64,000 nucleotides of DNA. It comes from Gaiella occulta. GTDB taxonomy: Bacteria; Actinomycetota; Thermoleophilia; Gaiellales; Gaiellaceae. The notes below the pieces were generated by a model. The model searched no databases. It had not been told where the DNA came from and worked only from the letters and a program-made list of their open reading frames with translations. The stretch is from the NCBI RefSeq assembly GCF_003351045.1, contig NZ_QQZY01000002.1, forward strand, positions 124,001 through 188,000, written 5' to 3'. Position 1 is the stretch's first letter. Every line of letters begins with the position of its first letter. A program made the position numbers and the translations under genes. Shown here piece by piece: positions 37,345-46,302 of this stretch.

Positions 37345-38511
37345 GTGCCGCGCGCGTGCGTGATCGTGCTCGATGCCGTCGGCGCGGGAGCGTTGCCGGA
37401 TGCGGCCGAGTGGGGGGACGAGGGCTCGGACACACTGGGGAACGTCGCCCGCGCGGTCGGGGGTCTCGACCTGCCCAACCTCGAGGCGCTCGGGCTCGGG
37501 AACGTCGAGCCGCTCGCAGGCTGCCCGCCGCAGCCGGGCGCGCCGGCGGTGGCGGGGAGGCTGGTCGAGCGGTCGAAGGGCAAGGACACGACGGCGGGCC
37601 ACTGGGAGCTGATGGGCATCGTCACGCCGGTCGCGTTCCCGACCTACCCGTACGGCTTCCCGGACGACGTGATCGACCCGTTCATGAACCGCACCGGGCG
37701 GGGGGTGCTCTGCAACAAGCCGGCGTCGGGCACCGAGGTGATCCTCGAGTACGGTGAGGAGCACCAGAAGACCGGCAAGTGGATCGTGTACACGTCGGCC
37801 GACTCGGTGTTCCAGATCGCGGCCCACGAGGAGACGATCCCGCTGGAGGAGCTCTACGGCGCCTGCCGTGCGGCGCGGGAGATCCTCACCGGCAAGCACG
37901 CCGTCGGACGCGTCATCGCGCGCCCGTTCCTCGGCGCCCCGGGCCACTACGAGCGCACGCCGAACAGACACGACTTCTCGCTCGAGCCGCGGCGCCCGAA
38001 CTACCTGAGCGCGATCCGCGCCGCCGGCAACACCGTGTACGGGGTCGGGAAGATCTCGGACATCTTCGCCGGTTGCGACATCGACGAGTCGTTTCCGACG
38101 AAGTCGAACGTGGACGGGATCAACCGCACGCTCGAGCTGCTCGAGAACGTCGCCGAAGGCTTCGTGTTCACGAACCTCGTCGAGACCGACCAGCTGTGGG
38201 GGCACCGCAACGACCCGGTCAACTTCCACCGCTGCCTGCAGGACTTCGACCGCCGGCTGCCGGACATCCTCGAGGCCCTGCGCGACGGCGACCTGCTCAT
38301 CCTCACCTCCGACCACGGCTGCGACCCCACGACGCCGTCGACGGACCACTCGCGCGAGCACGCGCTGCTGCTCGCGTACGCCGTGGGGAAGAACGCGGCA
38401 GGTCGGATCCACGAGGGAGAGTTCGGCGACGTCGGCGCCACGGTGTGCGCCTGGCTCGGCGGCAAGCACCCGGGCAAGGGCGCCCCCGGCTCGCCGATCA
38501 TCGATCCGTGA
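37345..38511 (+). CDS. deoB: Phosphopentomutase
   Basis: 388 residues of the alkaline-phosphatase fold. CVIVLDAVGAGALPDA holds the first metal Asp, KGKDTTAGHWELMG the phosphothreonine loop, and LILTSDHGCDPTTPSTDHSREH the remaining Asp/His ligands. It converts (deoxy)ribose-1-phosphate to the 5-phosphate. With the phosphorylase downstream it forms a nucleoside-salvage operon. Confidence 0.95.
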   Translation: MPRACVIVLDAVGAGALPDAAEWGDEGSDTLGNVARAVGGLDLPNLEALGLGNVEPLAGCPPQPGAPAVAGRLVERSKGKDTTAGHWELMGIVTPVAFPTYPYGFPDDVIDPFMNRTGRGVLCNKPASGTEVILEYGEEHQKTGKWIVYTSADSVFQIAAHEETIPLEELYGACRAAREILTGKHAVGRVIARPFLGAPGHYERTPNRHDFSLEPRRPNYLSAIRAAGNTVYGVGKISDIFAGCDIDESFPTKSNVDGINRTLELLENVAEGFVFTNLVETDQLWGHRNDPVNFHRCLQDFDRRLPDILEALRDGDLLILTSDHGCDPTTPSTDHSREHALLLAYAVGKNAAGRIHEGEFGDVGATVCAWLGGKHPGKGAPGSPIIDP

Positions 38512-38644
38512 GCAGGCACGAGGGTCACGCCGTCGACGCGTCGATCACGCTCGGGAGCGTTGCAGCGGGAGTGCCGCTGCCGGAGCTCGAGCTGCCCGTC
38601 GCCGTCCGCCGCACGCCGGTCGTCTTCGTCGCGCCGAGGGCCGC

Positions 38645-38648
<4 letters not shown>
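38508..38648 (+). CDS. 46-residue ORF coupled between deoB and deoA
   Basis: GTG 38508 overlaps the deoB stop and its TGA overlaps the deoA GTG. It encodes SRHEGHAVDASITLGSVAAG followed by a Pro-rich stretch and VVFVAPRAA. No helix or known motif stands out. Coupling on both sides argues for translation; it may only pass ribosomes to deoA. Confidence 0.5.
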
Positions 38649-39946
<1,298 letters not shown>

Positions 39947-39970
39947 GGCACCGGCAGCGAGTCCTGCCAC

Positions 39971-39976
39971 TACAGT
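39971..39976 (+). promoter_or_regulatory. -10 box TACAGT for leaderless mutM
   Basis: TACAGT, exactly 6 nt, then ATG 39983. Confidence 0.55.
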
Positions 39977-39982
39977 CGAGAC

Positions 39983-40828
39983 ATGCCCGAGCTGCCCGAG
40001 GTCGAGACCGTCCGCCGTGGGATCGCGCCCGTGCTCGAGGGGGCGAGGATCGAGCGCGCCGACATCCTCGACGCTCGGCTCGTGCGGCCGTTCGATCCGG
40101 GGATCGTCGCGGGGGAGCTCGCCGGCGAGCGCGTGCGCGCCGTCGACCGTCGCGGCAAGTACCTGCTCGTCCGCTTCGAGAGCGGTCGGGTTCTCCTCAT
40201 GCACCTCCGCATGACGGGATCGCTGAGGCACGCGGCGCGCGGAGCCCTGGCCGCGGACCGGGCGACGCGTGCGGTCCTCAGGATGGACAACGGATCGGAC
40301 GTCGCCTTCCGCGACGTACGGCGCTTCGGGACATGGGAGCTGCTCGAGCCGCAGGAGGTGAGGCCCACGCTCGCGGAGCGGCTCGGGCCCGAGCCGCTCG
40401 GCGCCTTCTCGGCGGCGCGCCTCGGTCGCAGGCTGGAGGGGCGCCGCGCGCCGCTGAAGTCGGCGCTGCTCGACCAGCGAACCGTCGCCGGCCTCGGGAA
40501 CATCTATGTCGACGAGGCGCTCTGGCACAGTCGCCTGCACCCGCTGCGCAGCGCCGGCGGTCTCGACGGGGACGAGCTCCGCCGCCTGCACCGCGCGCTG
40601 CGCAGGGTGCTGCGCCTCGGCATCGCGCGCCAGGGCTCGACGCTGCGCGACTACACGGCGCCTGACGGGTCCTACGGGTCGATGCAGGACGAGTTCCGCG
40701 CCTACGGGCGCGCGGGGCAGCCGTGCGACCGCTGCCGCGCCGTGCTCGAGCGAATCGTCGTCGGCGGGCGTGGGACGACGTTCTGCCCGCGTTGCCAGGC
40801 GCTCACGCGCGCGTCCGGCCCGAGCTGA
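39983..40828 (+). CDS. mutM: Formamidopyrimidine-DNA glycosylase
   Basis: 281 residues. It begins MPELPEVETVRRGIAP, so the catalytic Pro2 and Glu3 are intact. DRRGKYLLVRF holds the conserved Lys loop, LGNIYVDEALW the helix-two-turn-helix, and the C-terminus the zinc finger CDRCRAVLERIVVGGRGTTFCPRCQ with four Cys. It removes 8-oxoguanine and formamidopyrimidines. Confidence 0.96.
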   Translation: MPELPEVETVRRGIAPVLEGARIERADILDARLVRPFDPGIVAGELAGERVRAVDRRGKYLLVRFESGRVLLMHLRMTGSLRHAARGALAADRATRAVLRMDNGSDVAFRDVRRFGTWELLEPQEVRPTLAERLGPEPLGAFSAARLGRRLEGRRAPLKSALLDQRTVAGLGNIYVDEALWHSRLHPLRSAGGLDGDELRRLHRALRRVLRLGIARQGSTLRDYTAPDGSYGSMQDEFRAYGRAGQPCDRCRAVLERIVVGGRGTTFCPRCQALTRASGPS

Positions 40829-40957
40829 GGGCGCCGCCGACGGGGAGCCGTGCCCGGCCGTCGAAGACGGCGCGGTACCCACCCGGGAACCGCCCGGCGC
40901 GCAGACGCTCGCGGGCGCTGAGCTCCGGGCCCGCGCACGCGCTGCCCGCGGGCGCGC

Positions 40958-41221
40958 CTACGCGGCGAGCCGCTCGGCCAGGAGGCCGGAGCGGTCGAGT
41001 GCCACGAGCTCGCGATAGCCGCCGACCGGCTCGCCGTCGATCGTCACGAGCGGCACCGTCCACTGCCTGCCGAGGTCGTACACCTTCTGGCGGAACGCCG
41101 GGTCGTCGTCGAGGGAGACCTCCTCGTAGGCGAGACCGCGCGCGTCGAGCAGCACCTTCGCCCGCACGCAGAAGCCGCACCAGCCGGTCGTGTAGAGGCG
41201 AATGCGGGCCACGAGAGGCAT
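40958..41221 (-). CDS. Glutaredoxin-like protein
   Basis: 87 residues on the minus strand from ATG 41221. RIRLYTTGWCGFCVRAKVLL holds the CxxC pair (CGFC), then WTVPLVTIDGEPVGGYRELVAL with the cis-Pro. It resembles mycoredoxin/NrdH-type reductases. It faces mutM across a 129-nt gap with no clear terminator. Confidence 0.88.
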   Translation of the reverse strand: MPLVARIRLYTTGWCGFCVRAKVLLDARGLAYEEVSLDDDPAFRQKVYDLGRQWTVPLVTIDGEPVGGYRELVALDRSGLLAERLAA

Positions 41222-41317
41222 AAACGGCCGCGGCGCCCCGCATATTCCGGACGCTCGCGACGGTCGCGGGCGCCGTGGCTGCCGCCCGACCGTGGCCGCG
41301 CCGGCCGTCTCCGCTCG

Positions 41318-41323
41318 TACACT
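41318..41323 (+). promoter_or_regulatory. -10 box TACACT for leaderless recO
   Basis: TACACT, exactly 6 nt, then GTG 41330. Confidence 0.55.
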
Positions 41324-41329
41324 GGGGCC

Positions 41330-42073
41330 GTGGCTCGCTCGACCACCACGGAGGCTGTCGTGCTGCGCTCGTTCCGGCTCGGCGAGGCAGACCGCGTGCT
41401 GCACGTCTACACCCTCGAGCGCGGACGGGTGGGGGCCGTGGCGAAGGGCGTCCGCAAGACGAAGTCGCGCTTCGGCGGCCGCCTCGAGCCGTTCTCGCAC
41501 GTCGAGCTCGTGCTCCACCAGGGGCGCGGCGATCTCGACACGGTCACGGGGGCGTCGCTCCTCCGCTCGCACGACCGGGTTCGCTCCGAGCCCTACCGTC
41601 TCCAGGTCGGGACGATCGGCCTCGAGGCGATGCTGCGCCTGTTCACCGAGCAGGAGGCGAACGAGCGCGCCTTCACCGCGCTGACGCGCTTCCTCGATGC
41701 GCTGGAGGCGGTGCCGGCGAGTGCCGGCGCACGCGCCGCGCTGGAGCCGGTCGTGCTCTCGTTCCAGCTCAAGCTGCTGTGGGTGTCCGGCTACATGCCG
41801 CATCTGGGCAGCTGCGTCGAGTGTGGCGAGGAAGACGCGCCGCTCGTCGCGTTCCTGCCCTCGGCGGGTGGGGTGCTGTGCGCCGCGTGCGACGGCGGCG
41901 GCATCCCGCTCTCGCCGGATGGGCTGCACGGGATCCGGACGCTTCTGCATACGCCGATCGCGGATGCGCCGGCGGCCGAGCTCGGCGAGCGGGCGCGGCG
42001 CGACACCCTCGCCGTCGTTACGGGCTCGTACGAGCATCACGGGGGCTTCCGGCTCAAGACCGTGTCGGCGTGA
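41330..42073 (+). CDS. recO: DNA repair protein RecO
   Basis: 247 residues. An OB-fold N-terminus (TEAVVLRSFRLGEADRVLHVYT) leads to a helical core and a zinc-binding part: CVECGEEDAPLVAF then LCAACDGG, four cysteines. RecO loads RecA with RecR in gap repair. recO then glyS is a Firmicute order, although here glyS is on the opposite strand. Confidence 0.93.
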   Translation: MARSTTTEAVVLRSFRLGEADRVLHVYTLERGRVGAVAKGVRKTKSRFGGRLEPFSHVELVLHQGRGDLDTVTGASLLRSHDRVRSEPYRLQVGTIGLEAMLRLFTEQEANERAFTALTRFLDALEAVPASAGARAALEPVVLSFQLKLLWVSGYMPHLGSCVECGEEDAPLVAFLPSAGGVLCAACDGGGIPLSPDGLHGIRTLLHTPIADAPAAELGERARRDTLAVVTGSYEHHGGFRLKTVSA

Positions 42074-42141
42074 GCGCTTCCGGGCTGGACGCCGGCAGTC
42101 GTTCTCGCGCCGTGCGAGGCGCCAGAGGGCAGGATGGGCGA

Positions 42142-42216
42142 ATGCGCCGCCTGTACGCGAAGCTCGGCTTCGTCGAGGCGGGTGGGCGCGCGATGGAACG
42201 AGGACTGCAGCCGTAG
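42142..42216 (+). pseudogene. C-terminal remnant of a GNAT acetyltransferase
   Basis: The 24 codons from ATG 42142 read MRRLYAKLGFVEAGGRAMER and end in GLQP. LYAKLGF-E-G is how many GNAT acetyltransferases finish. Nothing upstream in frame resembles the acetyl-CoA-binding part, so this is a leftover 3' end after deletion. Confidence 0.4.
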
Positions 42217-42226
42217 GCCGGCGCGG

Positions 42227-43585
42227 TCAGCTCGCCTTCGGGGAGCTCCACGGAGCCGCGAGCAGGTCGAGCACCCGCTCGCGCACGCGCCCGAGCGGCA
42301 GCCGCTCCTGCGCAAGCGAGTCGCGGTCGCGCAGGGTGACGGTGTCGTCCTCCAGCGTCTGCTCGTCGATCGTGAGCGCCCACGGCGTCCCGATCTCGTC
42401 CTGGCGGCGGTAGCGGCGCCCGATCTGGCCGTTGTCGTCGTATTCGACGGAGAGCACGCGGCGAAGCTCCTCGTAGAGGGCGCGCGCCCTTCCGGCCATC
42501 TCCGCGTCCTTGCCGAGCAGGGGGAGCACGGCCGCCTTCACCGGCGCGACCAGGGGGTGCAGGCGCAGCACCGTGCGCTCGCGCTCACCCACGAGCTCCT
42601 CGTCGTAGGCGTCGCAGAGGAACGCGAGCATCGACCGGTTGAGGCCGGCCGCCGGCTCGATCACGTACGGGGTGTAGCGCTCGCCGGTGGCGGAGTCGAC
42701 CCACTCGAGCTTCGTGCCGGATGCCCGCGTGTGCGCGGTGAGGTCGAAGTCGCCACGGTTTGCGATGCCCTCGAGCTCCGACCAGCCGATCGGGTAGAGG
42801 TACTCGATGTCGCTCGTCGCGCTCGAGTAGTGCGACAGCTCGTCGGCGTCGTGCGGGCGCACGCGCAGATGGCTCTCGCGGATGCCGAGCCGCAGGTACC
42901 AGGCCCGCCGCTCCTCGATCCAGTAGCGGTACCACTCGTCGGCCTCCGCGGGCGGCACGAAGAACTCCATCTCCATCTGCTCGAACTCGAGCGTGCGGAA
43001 GATGAAGTTGCCCGGGGTGATCTCGTTGCGGAACGACTTGCCGACCTGCGCGATGCCGAACGGCGGCCTGCGGCGGGCGAGCTGGGCGACGTTCTTGAAG
43101 TTGACGAAGATGCCCTGCGCGGTCTCCGGCCGCAGGTAGACCTTCGTGCCCGTCTCCTCGACGGGGCCGACGCGTGTCTCGAACATGAGGTTGAACTGGC
43201 GCGCCTCGGTGAGATCGCAGTCGTCCGTCTCGCCGGGGTGCTTGCTCGGCCGCTTCCCGCACTGCGCGTCGTCGAGCTGGTCGGCGCGGAAGCGCTTCTT
43301 GCAGAAGCGGCAGTCGACGAGCGGGTCGGTGAAGCCCCCGACGTGACCGGACGCCTCCCACACCTGCGGGTGCAGGATGATGGCGGAGTCGAGCGCGACG
43401 ATGTCGTCGCGTTCGCGCACCATCGCCTCGAGCCAGCGGGCCTTCACGTTCTCCTTCAACAGCACGCCGTAGTGCCCGTAGTCGTACGACGAGCCGAGCC
43501 CGCCGTAGATCTCCGACGACGGGAAGACGAAGCCCCGCCGCTTGCAGAGCGAGACGATCTTGTCCATCGTGAGCGCGTCGGGCAT
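42227..43585 (-). CDS. glyS: Glycyl-tRNA synthetase (single-chain, alpha2 type)
   Basis: 452 residues on the minus strand. PDALTMDKIVSLCKRRGFVF, SSYDYGHYGVLLKENVKARW, FMFETRVGP-type motif 1, the class II motif 2 FRNEITPGNFIFRTLEFEQME and motif 3 EPAAGLNRSMLAFL are visible, with a C-terminal anticodon domain. The insertion has four Cys (CRFCKKRF, CGKRP, CDL) that may bind zinc. This is the eukaryote/actinobacterial-like form, not the two-subunit GlyQS. Confidence 0.94.
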   Translation of the reverse strand: MPDALTMDKIVSLCKRRGFVFPSSEIYGGLGSSYDYGHYGVLLKENVKARWLEAMVRERDDIVALDSAIILHPQVWEASGHVGGFTDPLVDCRFCKKRFRADQLDDAQCGKRPSKHPGETDDCDLTEARQFNLMFETRVGPVEETGTKVYLRPETAQGIFVNFKNVAQLARRRPPFGIAQVGKSFRNEITPGNFIFRTLEFEQMEMEFFVPPAEADEWYRYWIEERRAWYLRLGIRESHLRVRPHDADELSHYSSATSDIEYLYPIGWSELEGIANRGDFDLTAHTRASGTKLEWVDSATGERYTPYVIEPAAGLNRSMLAFLCDAYDEELVGERERTVLRLHPLVAPVKAAVLPLLGKDAEMAGRARALYEELRRVLSVEYDDNGQIGRRYRRQDEIGTPWALTIDEQTLEDDTVTLRDRDSLAQERLPLGRVRERVLDLLAAPWSSPKAS

Positions 43586-43592
43586 GGCCGAG

Positions 43593-43598
43593 ACAGTA
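43593..43598 (-). promoter_or_regulatory. -10 box TACTGT for glyS (minus strand)
   Basis: TACTGT on the minus strand is 7 nt before ATG 43585. Confidence 0.45.
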
Positions 43599-43625
43599 GC
43601 GGCGCCGTCCGCGGCGGGTTCGCGC

Positions 43626-43631
43626 TAGCGT
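43626..43631 (+). promoter_or_regulatory. -10 box TAGCGT for the leader ORF and ybaK
   Basis: TAGCGT is exactly 6 nt before ATG 43638, the start of a short ORF in front of ybaK. The same hexamer recurs at 43671-43676, where it holds the ORF stop and most of the ybaK GTG. Confidence 0.45.
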
Positions 43632-43637
43632 GCGCGC

Positions 43638-43673
43638 ATGGCGGTCATGGACGCGCGCGGCGCCTGCTGCTAG
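43638..43673 (+). CDS. 11-residue leader peptide ending Cys-Cys (candidate)
   Basis: ATG 43638 encodes MAVMDARGACC and stops at TAG 43671-43673. One base later the ybaK GTG begins. It has the leaderless -10 spacing. Two terminal Cys codons next to a gene for a Cys-tRNA(Pro) deacylase suggest a cysteine-sensing leader like the leaderless Cys peptides described in mycobacteria. Translation is not shown. Confidence 0.4.
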   Translation: MAVMDARGACC

Positions 43674-43674
43674 C

Positions 43675-44142
43675 GTGGCGGGACGCGGAACGCCCGCACT
43701 CGTCGCGGCCGAGCGGGCCGGCATCGCGTTTCGCGTGCACGAGTACGCGCACGACGCGAAGGCGCCGTCGTACGGGCTCGAGGCGGCCGAGCGGCTCGGC
43801 GTCGAGCCGGCGCGCGTGTTCAAGACGCTCGTCGTCGACGTCGACGGGACGCTCACGATCGCGATCGTGCCGGTCGCGGCACAGCTCGACCTGAAGGCGC
43901 TCGGCAAGCGGGCGGCGCTGGCCGAGACGCGGGCCGCGGAGAGGGCGACGGGCTACGTCACGGGCGGCATCAGCCCGCTCGGCCAGCGCAGGCGGCTGCC
44001 CACCCTGCTCGACGCCTCGGCGCTCGCGTTCGCGACGATCTACGTCAGTGCCGGGCGCAGAGGGCTCGAGCTCGAAATGGCTCCGGCCGATCTGCTGGCG
44101 CTGACCGGGGGGCAGGCACGCGCGATTGCCGTCCCGCGCTGA
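43675..44142 (+). CDS. ybaK: YbaK/EbsC-family Cys-tRNA(Pro)/Cys-tRNA(Cys) deacylase
   Basis: 155 residues from GTG 43675. TPALVAAERAGIAFRVHEYAHD opens the family fold, then LGVEPARVFKTLVVDVDG with the key Lys, VPVAAQLDLKALGKR, TGYVTGGISPLGQRR and FATIYVSAGRRGLELEMAP. Such trans-editing proteins hydrolyse Cys wrongly attached to tRNA-Pro. The frame stays open to 43630, but the longer N-terminus has no family match. Confidence 0.88.
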   Translation: MAGRGTPALVAAERAGIAFRVHEYAHDAKAPSYGLEAAERLGVEPARVFKTLVVDVDGTLTIAIVPVAAQLDLKALGKRAALAETRAAERATGYVTGGISPLGQRRRLPTLLDASALAFATIYVSAGRRGLELEMAPADLLALTGGQARAIAVPR

Positions 44143-44173
44143 GCGTCGCGGGCGGCGCGGGCGGCAGGAGGGC

Positions 44174-45133
44174 TCAGCCGGCGAGCAGCGAGGCGAGCAG
44201 CGCCGGATCGGCGTTGCCGCCGGAGGCGACGGCCGCCGTCGGCCCGTCCGCGGCGACCGCGCCGGTGAGCAGCGCCGCGAGCGCCAGCGCGCCGGTCGGC
44301 TCGAGCATCAGCTTCGCCTCCAGCATCGCCCAGCGCATCGCCTCGAGCACGTCGTCGTCGGACACCGTCACGATCCCGTCCACGAGCGCCGACATCGTCG
44401 CGAAGGTGAGATCGCCGAGGGCCTGCGCGCGGACGCCGTCGCAGACCGTGCGGGCCACCTGCGCGGCGGGCCAGCGTACGACGCGGCCTTCGCGCAGCGA
44501 CTGCCGCGCGTCGGCGGCGAGCTCGGGCTCGACCCCGACGACCCGTACGCCCGGTCGCAGCGCCTTCACCGCGACGGCGACGCCGGAGATCAGCCCGCCG
44601 CCGCCGACGCAGACGACGACCGTCCGCAGCTCGGGCAGGTCGGCGGCGAGCTCGAGCCCCACCGTTCCCTGCCCGGCGATGATGCGCGCATCGTCGAACG
44701 GCGGAACATACTCGAGCCCGCGCTCGTCGCGGAGCGACGCCGCGACACGCTGCCGCTCGTCGCTCGAGTTGCCGCAGCGGACGATCTCGGCGCCCCATGC
44801 CGCCGTGCGCTCGACCTTGACGCGGGCGGCGTTCTCCGGCATCACGATCGTCGCCGGCACGCCGAGGAGCGCAGCCGCCGCGGCCACCCCCTGGGCGTGG
44901 TTGCCGCTCGAGTCCGCCACGACGCCGCGCGCGAGCCGCTCCCGCGGCGTGGCCGAGAGCGCGTTGAGCGCTCCACGGAACTTGAACGAGCCGGTGCGCT
45001 GGAGGCTCTCCGGCTTGACGAAGACGTCGCCCTCGAGCGGCAGCCGCAGCAGCGGCGTGCGCACGGCGATCCCGGCGACCCGCTCCGCGGCGGCCTCGAC
45101 GTCGGCGAGGGCTACGGGGAGCGCCGCGGTCAC
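44174..45133 (-). CDS. Threonine dehydratase/serine racemase-like PLP enzyme
   Basis: 319 residues on the minus strand from GTG 45133. PLP lysine in LQRTGSFKFRGALNAL, SSGNHAQGVAAAAALLG, the glycine loop VVVCVGGGGLISGVAVAVK, and VASGGNAD near the end. There is no C-terminal ACT regulatory domain, so it is the catabolic TdcB-like or racemase form. It is the only leftward gene between ybaK and ppsR. Confidence 0.88.
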   Translation of the reverse strand: MTAALPVALADVEAAAERVAGIAVRTPLLRLPLEGDVFVKPESLQRTGSFKFRGALNALSATPRERLARGVVADSSGNHAQGVAAAAALLGVPATIVMPENAARVKVERTAAWGAEIVRCGNSSDERQRVAASLRDERGLEYVPPFDDARIIAGQGTVGLELAADLPELRTVVVCVGGGGLISGVAVAVKALRPGVRVVGVEPELAADARQSLREGRVVRWPAAQVARTVCDGVRAQALGDLTFATMSALVDGIVTVSDDDVLEAMRWAMLEAKLMLEPTGALALAALLTGAVAADGPTAAVASGGNADPALLASLLAG

Positions 45134-45139
45134 GAGGCG

Positions 45140-45145
45140 ATTCTA
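45140..45145 (-). promoter_or_regulatory. -10 box TAGAAT for the leaderless dehydratase gene (minus strand)
   Basis: TAGAAT on the minus strand is exactly 6 nt before GTG 45133. Its divergent neighbour ppsR has TACCCT at 45170-45175. Confidence 0.55.
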
Positions 45146-45169
45146 GGGGCAGCCGGCCGGACTCCCGGA

Positions 45170-45175
45170 TACCCT
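45170..45175 (+). promoter_or_regulatory. -10-like TACCCT before ppsR
   Basis: TACCCT is 8 nt before ATG 45184. Confidence 0.4.
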
Positions 45176-45183
45176 GCGGCCCC

Positions 45184-46020
45184 ATGAGCGCGGAGCGGAT
45201 CCCCGTCGAGCTCCACATCGTCTCGGACTCCACGGGCGAGACGGCGGCGCGGCTCGTGCTCGCGCTCGAGGCGCAGTTCCCGGAGCAGGTGTTCGAGGAG
45301 ATCCGCCATCCGCGCGTCGAGAGCGTCGACGACCTGCAACTCGCCGTCGCCACCGCCCGCGGGCGTCCCGCCGTGATGGTCTACACGCTCGTCGAGCCGG
45401 GCCTGCGCGAGGCGATGCGCCAGCTGTGCCGGCGCGCCCGCGTCCACTACTGCGACCTGCTCGGCCATCCGATCGACTCCATCGCCCGCGTCTCGGGCGT
45501 GACGGCCCGCATGACCCCGGGCGCGCGGCCGCCGCTCGACCAAACGTACTTCAAGCGCATCGAGGCGATCGAGTTCGCGGTCAAGTACGACGACGGCGTC
45601 GGCAGCGGACTCGACGAGGCCGACGTCGTGCTCGTCGGCGTCTCCCGCACCTCGAAGACGCCGCTGTCGATCTACCTCGGCTACCTCGGCCACAAGGCCG
45701 CCAACGTCCCGATCGTGAAGGGCATCGAGCCCCCGAGCGAGCTGTTCGAGATCGACCCGCTCAAGGTCGTGGGGCTGACGATCGACGCCGAGCGGCTGTC
45801 GGAGATCCGCGCCAACCGCGTCGCCACGATGGGAGGTCCGAAGAAGCGCTACGCGGAGCTGCTCGACGTGTACGAGGAGCTCGACCTGGCCTCGGCCGTG
45901 CACCGGCGGCTCGGCTGTCCGGTGCTCGACGTCTCGGATCTCTCCGTCGAGGAGACGGCGATGCGCGTGATCCGCATCGTCGCCGACCGCCAGCGCGAGC
46001 GGCACGAGGCCCGCGAATGA
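45184..46020 (+). CDS. ppsR: PPDK/PEP synthase regulatory protein (DUF299)
   Basis: 278 residues. LHIVSDSTGETAARLVLAL at the start, a central DQTYFKRIEAIEFAVKYDDG, the P-loop VGVSRTSKTPLSIYLG and a C-terminal RVATMGGPKKRYA. These proteins use ADP to phosphorylate, and phosphate to dephosphorylate, a threonine next to the catalytic His of pyruvate phosphate dikinase. The target gene ppdK lies 282 nt downstream, which fits PPDK rather than PEP synthase as partner. Confidence 0.92.
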   Translation: MSAERIPVELHIVSDSTGETAARLVLALEAQFPEQVFEEIRHPRVESVDDLQLAVATARGRPAVMVYTLVEPGLREAMRQLCRRARVHYCDLLGHPIDSIARVSGVTARMTPGARPPLDQTYFKRIEAIEFAVKYDDGVGSGLDEADVVLVGVSRTSKTPLSIYLGYLGHKAANVPIVKGIEPPSELFEIDPLKVVGLTIDAERLSEIRANRVATMGGPKKRYAELLDVYEELDLASAVHRRLGCPVLDVSDLSVEETAMRVIRIVADRQRERHEARE

Positions 46021-46214
46021 GCGGGAAGAGCCTCTGGCGGGCGCAGGGCCGCTCGCTCTCGGACAAGGGGTGGGCGCCGCTGCGCTACTGGGCGATGTGG
46101 ATCCCGGCGCTCGCGGTCGCCGTCGTCGTCTTCTACGTGGTCCTGACGCCGCTGTGGATCGGCTTGCGGGCCGTCGCGTGGGCGGTGGAGCTGAGGTCGC
46201 GTCGCAGGAGTTGA
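46017..46214 (+). CDS. 65-residue membrane protein between ppsR and ppdK
   Basis: ATG 46017 overlaps the ppsR stop. A basic N-terminus is followed by one long or two short helices (WAMWIPALAVAVVVFYVVLT, then PLWIGLRAVAWAVEL) and a basic end. No family is recognised. Coupled translation with ppsR suggests a real gene. Confidence 0.6.
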   Translation: MSGKSLWRAQGRSLSDKGWAPLRYWAMWIPALAVAVVVFYVVLTPLWIGLRAVAWAVELRSRRRS

Positions 46215-46290
46215 GGAGAGGCGGCGGGCACGCAGATGCAGGTCGCGCGCGGGCGGCGCAGAACCTGCTCGGTCACCCTGTCAGTTGTGC

Positions 46291-46296
46291 GAGGAT
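46291..46296 (+). promoter_or_regulatory. -10-like GAGGAT for ppdK
   Basis: GAGGAT, exactly 6 nt, then GTG 46303. It supports GTG 46303 over the upstream in-frame TTG at 46285. Confidence 0.4.
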
Positions 46297-46302
46297 CGCC
46301 CT

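Noticed and set aside
42074-42226. Longer GNAT gene upstream of the remnant at 42142
   Set aside because: The in-frame sequence further upstream is the shifted reading of recO and shows no acetyl-CoA-binding motif, so only the last 24 codons are supported.
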